Positions 1 through 5,807 of a DNA stretch of 25,010 nt are shown one piece after another; the first letter of the stretch is position 1; each line of letters opens with the position of its first letter. Position numbers and translations under genes: made by a program. This DNA is from an uncultured Muribaculaceae bacterium (GTDB lineage: Bacteria > Bacteroidota > Bacteroidia > Bacteroidales > Muribaculaceae), in the NCBI GenBank assembly GCA_910583775.1, contig CAJTYD010000045.1:1-25010 (forward strand), written 5' to 3'. Below the pieces are notes generated by a model. That model was not told the DNA's origin, ran no database searches, and saw nothing but the letters and a program-made list of their open reading frames with translations.

Positions 1-423
1 CTTCTGCCTTTCAAGAAGTTGGGCTCGCTGATTTATGGTTTAGCGGACAGTAATAATTTTGAATATTCCGGTTTTTCTCTCGACCGCACGCAACTCGATT
101 CCGACGGCACCGTCACCGCGACAGTCACGGTTACCAACACAGGCGACCGCGAAGGCGACGAAGTGGTGCAGTTCTATATCCGCGACATGGAAGGATCGGT
201 GGCGCGGCCCGTCAAGGAGCTGAAACACTTTGAGCGCATCTCGCTGAAACCCGGAGAAAGCAGGAATGTCTCCTTCCGGATAACCCCGGATGATCTGAAA
301 TTCTACGACTATAATCTCGATTTTGTGGCAGAGCCCGGAGATTTCGAAGTCATGGCCGGCCCGGACTCGAACCGCGTAAAGTCGCTTAAATTCACTTACA
401 GCCAGTCTGACAAGAGACCGTAA
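1..423 (+). CDS. Glycoside hydrolase family 3, C-terminal fragment (Fn3-like domain)
   Basis: This is the 3' end of a gene whose start lies left of the window; frame 1 is open from base 1 to the TAA at 421-423, giving 140 visible residues. The whole visible part matches the fibronectin type III-like domain that closes GH3 beta-glucosidases and xylosidases: an FEYSGF segment, a VTVTNTGDREGDEVVQFY strand pair, PVKELKHFERISLKPGES, and an EPGDFEVMAGP ending. In GH3 enzymes this domain packs against the catalytic domains, which are outside the window, so substrate and signal peptide cannot be judged. The family hallmark YPFGYGLSY just before FEYS is not recognisable; LPFKKLGSLIYGLADSNN stands in its place. 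A bidirectional terminator follows. I am confident of the domain but not of the exact glycosidase activity. Confidence 0.85.
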   Translation, partial: LLPFKKLGSLIYGLADSNNFEYSGFSLDRTQLDSDGTVTATVTVTNTGDREGDEVVQFYIRDMEGSVARPVKELKHFERISLKPGESRNVSFRITPDDLKFYDYNLDFVAEPGDFEVMAGPDSNRVKSLKFTYSQSDKRP

Positions 424-440
424 AACTCGCTCATTCGGAT

Positions 441-461
441 TTTAAGAAACAGATTCTTAAA
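441..461. repeat. AT-rich perfect inverted repeat after the GH3 gene
   Basis: TTTAAGAA (441-448) is followed by a 5-nt loop and TTCTTAAA (454-461), an 8-bp perfect stem 17 nt after the GH3 stop codon. No T-run follows, so it is not a classical terminator. It could protect the mRNA 3' end or bind a protein; the function is unknown. Confidence 0.45.
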
Positions 462-493
462 GTAAAAGAAAAGTTAGAGATAAGTAAAAGAAA
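460..493. repeat. Pair of 12-nt direct repeats, 22-nt period
   Basis: The 12-mer AAGTAAAAGAAA occurs at 460-471 and again at 482-493, starting 22 nt apart, about two helical turns. The tract is purine-rich and lies between the GH3 stop codon and the terminator. It may be a chance product of low complexity. Confidence 0.4.
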
Positions 494-525
494 CAAGGTA
501 AAAAAGGTTAACTGCGTTGAAAATG

Positions 526-565
526 AAAGCCGCCTTCCTGTTCCGGGGAGGCGGCTTTCTTATTT
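526..565. terminator. Bidirectional rho-independent terminator between GH3 gene and DUF3857 operon
   Basis: AAAGCCGCCT (526-535) pairs with AGGCGGCTTT (549-558); TCC (536-538) with GGG (546-548) extends the stem around a 7-nt loop. On the plus strand it is followed by TTCTTATTT, and on the minus strand by a TTTCATTTTC tract. It can therefore end both the GH3 transcript and the minus-strand operon that stops at 604. Confidence 0.8.
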
Positions 566-568
566 AGG

Positions 569-590
569 GCTACGGCCTTAAAGCCGTAGC
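569..590. other. Second hairpin, 3' of the DUF3857 gene
   Basis: GCTACGGC (569-576) pairs perfectly with GCCGTAGC (583-590) around a 6-nt loop. It lies between the minus-strand stop codon at 604 and the terminator at 526-565, so the operon transcript would carry two hairpins in tandem. There is no T-run directly after it, so it more likely stabilises the 3' end than terminates by itself. Confidence 0.55.
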
Positions 591-603
591 TGTTATCTCG
601 TTT

Positions 604-2220
604 TCACCTGACGATGATGCTGCGGAAGGCGGGCGACTGCCATTCGAGCAGGAGCTTGCGGGCGGCTTCGTATTCGGATACGCCATAGATGCTTCTGTCG
701 AGTTTGATATGGCGCTTGATCTCGATCGAGTTTCCGTTGTTGACAATCGACATCGTCACCGATCCGGCTGCGTTGCTGATGTTGACGTTCTTATTCTTCA
801 CGGCCGATTTAACGCCGTTCAGGTTCACGCTGTAGACGCAGGTCTCGTCGATGGGATAAGGAATCTCGAAGACATTCCTGCGCTTCGAAGGCAGCGAGGT
901 CATTCCCCACGTGTCGACGCCCTGAGTGGGAGCCGGAATGGTGTAGACGGTATAATTGCCGCGTTTGGTCACTTTTCCGGCATTCTTCAGCTCAGCTTTC
1001 TCGTCAAGTCCGGAGAGCTTGCAGTCACTGTGCGACATAGCCACGGAATCGGCAGAAAGCGTCATGCTTGCCGTGCAGTTGAGAACGACATGAGCCGGAG
1101 CCACCGACACGGCGTTCCCTCCGAGATCATAGATGGCGTCACGGTCGGCCCGCAATCCGGCATTGTATTCTCCGACGCGGTCAACGGCATAGAACTTGCC
1201 GTCAGCCTTGACAAGATATTTCGATATGTTGCGGATATTCTTCGCGCCGATCTCTGCAGGGAACACAACCACCGTCTGAGCGTCGATGCCTTCGCCTCGA
1301 AGCAGCTTGGCCATGGCGGCGGCTTTCTCGGCCTCCGTGCCGTAAGCGGTCTGGATCACCTGATTGCACTGACGGAGGTTATAACCCGTCAGATCAGGGG
1401 TGACATAACCGGTAGCGATGCTGTTGACCATGAAATTCTGGATGGCTGCGATCTTTTCCGATGTTGTGGTCTTGCCCTTCAGGATATCTCCCGGAACGCG
1501 GCAGATATCCATCGTCTCTACCGTGAGCGGGCGGAGCTCCTCCTCGAGCGTCGAGGCGCTGGTTACGGAAAGACGCGGCATTCCCGTGTGGTTGCGCGGC
1601 GAGAATGCATCTCCCGAAGCGGCGGGAACGTTGCGGAAGGTCCATGTATAGGTGTTGCCCTTTATCACAGGCTTTACCGACGAGCCCTCGAGGCTCCAGT
1701 TGAGTCTCTTGCCCTCGGGAACGTTGACCACGATCTTATATTCCTTGATGTCGGCGCCGGGAATCGGAATCACACGGTCGATATCGAGCGTGGGGCATCC
1801 CTGCGGCGTGCCGCTGAGCGAATATGAAAGACGGGTTGTGGCGCCCTTTTCAAGACCGGTGTGGGTGATCACCATCTCGCGCAGGCCGTTATAGTCGGCG
1901 GAATTGGCGGCTGCCGACGGAAGCACCTCGTTGAAGGCGTTGGCCGGAGAGTCGATTCTCGTGCCATCTTTCTGCACGGTGTAGCTCTCGTTGATCTTCA
2001 ACTTCTGAAATTCAGGGTTATAGACCACGAAGGTCTCGCCAAAGAGAGAAAAGAAACCGAAATGGGTGTTGTAGGTTATCGATTTCGAGTAATCGTAATC
2101 GATCGCGCCGTCGGGCTTGAGAGTGTAAGTCTCGGTCAGACTGTTGATCGTGGCGTCGGTCTGGGCGTTGGCCACAAGCGCCGCGCCAAGGCATAAAGCC
2201 GTTAATATATGCTTTTTCAT
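604..2220 (-). CDS. Secreted DUF3857 protein with degenerate transglutaminase-like domain
   Basis: The protein is 538 aa with a signal peptide (about residues 1-20, ending in ANAQ). An N-terminal beta-rich region resembling DUF3857 (about 25-230) is followed by a transglutaminase-like fold (about 250-350) and a C-terminal beta region. Aligned by eye with the neighbour at 2225, the stretch GTEAEKAAAMAKLLRGEGIDA matches its GVCKDKAALLISMLRMAGFEA, which puts Glu296 at the catalytic Cys. The region near Asn331 falls where the catalytic His should be, and only the Asp (347) is retained. It is therefore probably a non-catalytic paralogue acting in binding or scaffolding in the periplasm or at the surface. 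The start lies 4 nt after the upstream stop, so it is co-transcribed. The domain call is from motif resemblance; the substrate is unknown. Confidence 0.75.
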   Translation of the reverse strand: MKKHILTALCLGAALVANAQTDATINSLTETYTLKPDGAIDYDYSKSITYNTHFGFFSLFGETFVVYNPEFQKLKINESYTVQKDGTRIDSPANAFNEVLPSAAANSADYNGLREMVITHTGLEKGATTRLSYSLSGTPQGCPTLDIDRVIPIPGADIKEYKIVVNVPEGKRLNWSLEGSSVKPVIKGNTYTWTFRNVPAASGDAFSPRNHTGMPRLSVTSASTLEEELRPLTVETMDICRVPGDILKGKTTTSEKIAAIQNFMVNSIATGYVTPDLTGYNLRQCNQVIQTAYGTEAEKAAAMAKLLRGEGIDAQTVVVFPAEIGAKNIRNISKYLVKADGKFYAVDRVGEYNAGLRADRDAIYDLGGNAVSVAPAHVVLNCTASMTLSADSVAMSHSDCKLSGLDEKAELKNAGKVTKRGNYTVYTIPAPTQGVDTWGMTSLPSKRRNVFEIPYPIDETCVYSVNLNGVKSAVKNKNVNISNAAGSVTMSIVNNGNSIEIKRHIKLDRSIYGVSEYEAARKLLLEWQSPAFRSIIVR

Positions 2221-2224
2221 TTTC

Positions 2225-4189
2225 TTACTTCTTTACAAAAACCAGTTCAGAGTCGGCGAGATCCTTGTAGCCTTTCACAGCATTGCGGAAATAGGTCCAG
2301 TCGGATGCATCATAAACTCTCTTGCCAAGCGACAGAGTGGCCTTCAGGTTCACTTTGTTGCCGTTCGAGTTCAGATCGCTGCTGAACGATGCGATGTCGG
2401 AATCAAAATTGACGTTCTTCTCGGAGTTCGAGCCGGCTTCCAGGGTGTAGCCCTTGGGGAGGGTCATGGTCTCGTCGAGCTGGACAAGACGCGAGCAGGA
2501 ATCCTTGAAGCCGTATTTACGGGTCTCCTTCGAGGTGTCGACACGCAGGAACGACTTGATGCCGCTATACATGTTTCCGAGCACGAGCGGGCGGCAGATC
2601 ATCACTCCGTCGCCGACAACGGCATAGTCGGGAATGGTGAATTTCATCGTGAGTTCAACCGGACCTTTCTGATAGTCGACGGCATCCTTGCATGAATAGC
2701 TTACGAGCTTTGCCTGCGGCGACACACGCTGCAGCTCTGTTTCGAGGGCGCGGCTCACTCTGTCGGCGAAGCCCTGGAGGAACGGACGGCGAACGGCGGC
2801 GTCACTCTGGCCTTCGGCATACACGGTGAATTGCCCGTTAAGCGTGCCGTCGGCCTCAAGACGCGTGTTGGCTACTACCTTGAAGAGATGGTTCTCCGGA
2901 GCGGAAACAGGAGTAAGAAGCAAGTCGCTGCCTTCGGGAACGCCCGGCAGATAGTTCTGCTGCTGCTCTGCGCTCGACCAGATCTCGCGGTTGAAGGGAA
3001 CCCATGTCGGGTCGAGAGGTATATACTTGCCGTTGCTGAGTTTCACCACAGCCACACAGTGGTTGAAATGGTCGGCGGGGATCTTCTCGATGCGCGATCC
3101 GGCCATCGTCATCGCCGGATATGCCTCGAAACCGGCCATGCGGAGCATGGAGATCAAGAGAGCTGCCTTGTCCTTGCAGACGCCGGCGCGGTCGGTGAAG
3201 TTCACCTTGGTGTTATGAAGGGTATAGCCCTCGCCTTTGCCCATGGAGATGCCGGAATAACGCATGTTGTCGGCTACCCAGTGAGTAAGCGCGGAGATCT
3301 TCTCCATCTCGGTCTTCTTTCCCTTGATGATCTCGTTCACCTTCTTCTGGGCCTCGGGAGTGGGATTGAAGCTGCCGTAATCCTCGTTCACCTTGTTGAA
3401 CCATAGTGATTTCTCCTTCCATGTCGGTGTCGACGACATCATCAGCTTGGGAGCCACATCGAAACGGTCTACCATATTCGGCTCGGCCTTGAAAGGAAGA
3501 ACATCGGTTTCGGTGAAGGTATAGACGCGGCGGTCGCCCTCGAACTTGACGGAGCTTGCGCAGTCGCCCTGGAAGAATTCATACTGCACGTCCTTGCTCT
3601 TCGGCACGCTCACGCGATAGACCTTGCGCACCGTTGGCTCTGAAACCCAGAAGGGGACGATGTCGTAAAACTCGCCGCGCATCGGGGGAACGAAACGCTC
3701 CTCGTCGTCGTTGGCTGCCAGAAGAAGGGCGTAGGTGAATCCTTTCTTATGGATGGTGTAATCGATAACGTCGCCGGGCTGGAGAAGTCCGGGTTCCATC
3801 ATGATCTGACGCGCGCCCCAGTAAATGGCTCTGGCGGGAGCGGCATAGTCTTTGGCCTGCTTCACGTCGAGATTATCGACCGTTCCGTCGGGATGATAGA
3901 CCTTCATCTCCACAAACTCAGCGAAGGCCGTAAGAGGATCATAGTCATACTTGATGACACGGTTGGCGAGAGCGCCCTTCTCGTTGTTGATCTCGATCAC
4001 CTTGCGGATCACGAACTTGCCCGATCCGAGTTCCGACACCTCGACGCTTGTGCTGTCGAGGAGCGCCACGGCGGGGCTTTCGGCGAACGCCTTGTTGGCG
4101 GCCGCCTCTTTCTGCAACGCCTTCCAGCTCTGTCCCGACATCGAGAGCGGGAGCAGCAGGGCGCAGATGAATAAATAAAACAATCTCAT
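2225..4189 (-). CDS. Secreted DUF3857/transglutaminase-like protein with intact catalytic triad
   Basis: The protein is 654 aa when started at 4189, where an MRLFYLF...SMSGQS signal peptide begins. An in-frame ATG ten codons upstream (4219) would put polar residues before the signal, so I prefer the inner one. A DUF3857 domain (about 45-240) leads into a transglutaminase-like core with Cys338 (DRAGVCKDKAALL), His377 (FNHCVAV) and Asp393 (YIPLDPTW), followed by a long beta-rich C-terminus. This family in Bacteroidetes is exported. The fold can hydrolyse or cross-link amide bonds, and many members act as peptidases, but the true substrate is not known. It sits 60 nt after the M64 protease gene and 4 nt before its degenerate paralogue, so the three probably form one operon. 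Confidence 0.82.
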   Translation of the reverse strand: MRLFYLFICALLLPLSMSGQSWKALQKEAAANKAFAESPAVALLDSTSVEVSELGSGKFVIRKVIEINNEKGALANRVIKYDYDPLTAFAEFVEMKVYHPDGTVDNLDVKQAKDYAAPARAIYWGARQIMMEPGLLQPGDVIDYTIHKKGFTYALLLAANDDEERFVPPMRGEFYDIVPFWVSEPTVRKVYRVSVPKSKDVQYEFFQGDCASSVKFEGDRRVYTFTETDVLPFKAEPNMVDRFDVAPKLMMSSTPTWKEKSLWFNKVNEDYGSFNPTPEAQKKVNEIIKGKKTEMEKISALTHWVADNMRYSGISMGKGEGYTLHNTKVNFTDRAGVCKDKAALLISMLRMAGFEAYPAMTMAGSRIEKIPADHFNHCVAVVKLSNGKYIPLDPTWVPFNREIWSSAEQQQNYLPGVPEGSDLLLTPVSAPENHLFKVVANTRLEADGTLNGQFTVYAEGQSDAAVRRPFLQGFADRVSRALETELQRVSPQAKLVSYSCKDAVDYQKGPVELTMKFTIPDYAVVGDGVMICRPLVLGNMYSGIKSFLRVDTSKETRKYGFKDSCSRLVQLDETMTLPKGYTLEAGSNSEKNVNFDSDIASFSSDLNSNGNKVNLKATLSLGKRVYDASDWTYFRNAVKGYKDLADSELVFVKK

Positions 4190-4249
4190 AATTATATGTG
4201 TGTTAAACGGGGACGTCATGGAGTGAACCCCGCGGCGTCCCTTGCGGAA

Positions 4250-5542
4250 TTATTTTGTATAGAAATCGATAAGGTCGTTGATTGCCTTCTCGCAGACGGG
4301 ACAGAAGTTGGGAACGTCGTTCACGCGCATACGGCATTTGTCGACCGGGCGATAGACGCCTTTAGAGGAATAACCGCCGCCCTCGAAAACGCCAAGAGGA
4401 TATTTGTCCTTGAGCTCGATGGGGGTCGGAACCGGAGTGCCTTTCTTGAGCATCGACTTCCACTTGGAGTCGAAGTCGACGAGAGTGGTGATGTTGGGCT
4501 CGGTAGGCTCCACGTCAAGAGGATAAGAATCGGTCATCACGTCGTTGTCGTAGAAATACTCGTCGGCGAGACCTCCGAAACTGTGGCCGAACTCATGCAC
4601 GAGCACCTGGACGAAGGTCGGATGGCCCGTAGTGGAGAGAGTCGAGCTGTTGTAGATGCCGCCTCCGCCATACATCGGCGAATTGACCAGAATGATGAGG
4701 TGTTCGAAGGGGATGCCGTTGAGGGCGTCGTAGACATCGAAGATATTGCTCGTGGTCAGATAACGGTCGGAGTAGAATGTGTCGTAATGCGACTTGAATG
4801 CAGTGTTCTTCCATACGCCGTCGCGGGGGACGGATACGCCCGAGTCGACCGAGGGAGCGGCCACGGCTATGAAATTGAAATCATTCTTGCGCGACTTATA
4901 TGGCTCGTGAGTGAACATGGCGTCGGCGGCGCGTTTCGCGTCGGCATAGAACTTATCCATCTCAGCCTCGGTATATCCCTCGGCGAGCAGAGCGACGTCG
5001 ATGGCCTTATTCGGATCCCCTCCCTTATGCACATACCTGAACGGCACGGTCTTCTTCTCGTCGGCTTTCTTGACGAGGATGTCGCCGGGAGTATAGACGT
5101 GGGTATTCTCGGCTACCTTGTCATGTCGCATGTCGAGAAGAACGATGTTGATCATGGCCTTCGCTTTCGGCAGCGGAACGAGGAAGGAGTTCTGGAATGA
5201 CTTCGAGGTCTGTTTGGCCTCGGGTGTAGCCTGCCATTCGCGGAAAAGCGAGGAGAAGGAATGGCGGTAGATGGTGTCGCCGGTCAGGGAGTCGGTAACG
5301 GTGATGATGCCGTAGCCGACGTATGGAATCTTCTCGAGATTGTTTCTTTTCCCGGCCCAGCCTTTCCATTTATGCATATGGTCGAGCATAACGAGCGAAG
5401 TCTTGTCGTTGCCTCCGAAGATATAGTCGATTCTCAAAGTGGAATCGTTGAAGACTTGGTCGAAAACAGGGCTCTTAGCTCCTGCCGACAGTGAGACAGC
5501 CATCAGCATGGCTGCCGAAACGGTGGTCTTTAATCTTTTCAT
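4250..5542 (-). CDS. M64-family (IgA-peptidase-like) secreted zinc metalloprotease
   Basis: The protein is 430 aa with a signal peptide (about 1-22, ending SAGAKS). An N-terminal beta-sandwich-like region (about 25-160) precedes the peptidase domain. The zinc site is HEFGHSFGGLADE at 316-328: His316, His320 and Asp327 as ligands, Glu317 as the catalytic base. The IDVALLAEGYTEAEM segment (181-195) is typical of family M64, named for a bacterial IgA protease; most Bacteroidetes members have no proven substrate. A late CRM (403-405) may provide the Met-turn, and FCPVC (413-417) adds two cysteines near it. It is the first gene of the minus-strand unit with the two DUF3857 genes and divergent to the DPP IV-type peptidase, which suggests a role in extracellular or periplasmic protein breakdown. 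IgA specificity should not be assumed. Confidence 0.88.
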   Translation of the reverse strand: MKRLKTTVSAAMLMAVSLSAGAKSPVFDQVFNDSTLRIDYIFGGNDKTSLVMLDHMHKWKGWAGKRNNLEKIPYVGYGIITVTDSLTGDTIYRHSFSSLFREWQATPEAKQTSKSFQNSFLVPLPKAKAMINIVLLDMRHDKVAENTHVYTPGDILVKKADEKKTVPFRYVHKGGDPNKAIDVALLAEGYTEAEMDKFYADAKRAADAMFTHEPYKSRKNDFNFIAVAAPSVDSGVSVPRDGVWKNTAFKSHYDTFYSDRYLTTSNIFDVYDALNGIPFEHLIILVNSPMYGGGGIYNSSTLSTTGHPTFVQVLVHEFGHSFGGLADEYFYDNDVMTDSYPLDVEPTEPNITTLVDFDSKWKSMLKKGTPVPTPIELKDKYPLGVFEGGGYSSKGVYRPVDKCRMRVNDVPNFCPVCEKAINDLIDFYTK

Positions 5543-5675
5543 AATATATAGGTCAGTTGATTTTTATAGAAGGATCTGTTTTTTCGGTTAGCGCGAACAC
5601 TCCAGAATTACCTCTGAAGCATCACTTTTTGAATATTTATAAAAAATTCCTTTCAAATTCTTTACAATTTCCCTA

Positions 5676-5707
5676 CAAATTTAATAAAACGATTTTGATT
5701 CATCAAC
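5676..5707 (-). promoter_or_regulatory. Candidate Bacteroidetes promoter for the M64 operon
   Basis: Read on the minus strand, GTTG (5707-5704) is followed 20 nt later by TAAATTTG (5683-5676), which fits the TTTG / TAnnTTTG pattern with one mismatch in the -33 box. A start near 5669 would give a leader of about 127 nt. It interlocks with the plus-strand promoter. Confidence 0.5.
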
Positions 5708-5724
5708 GAAGTGTGATAACTTTG
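5694..5724 (+). promoter_or_regulatory. Bacteroidetes promoter for the DPP IV-type peptidase
   Basis: TTTG (5694-5697), a 19-nt spacer and TAACTTTG (5717-5724) match the Bacteroidetes sigma-ABfr consensus TTTG-N19-TAnnTTTG exactly. Transcription should begin near 5731, giving a leader of about 77 nt. That places the upstream in-frame TTG codons close to or inside the leader and supports the ATG at 5808. Confidence 0.75.
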
Positions 5725-5807
5725 CATATAATAAATAAATTTTATGCACTGCATGAGAAAATGTTTTGCATAATCATCCAATAGCTGTTGAAATAAACTT
5801 CCTAACC

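Noticed and set aside
709..1827. A 372-codon plus-strand open frame opposite the DUF3857 gene
   Set aside because: It has no recognisable domain or signal and is explained by codon bias of the real minus-strand gene with a signal peptide and clean operon spacing.
4190..4219. Upstream in-frame ATG for the transglutaminase-like gene
   Set aside because: It would add ten mostly polar residues ahead of a good signal peptide; possible but less likely.
4196..5200. A 334-codon plus-strand open frame opposite the M64 gene
   Set aside because: It overlaps a gene with a clear HExxH active site; the composition is that of an antisense shadow.
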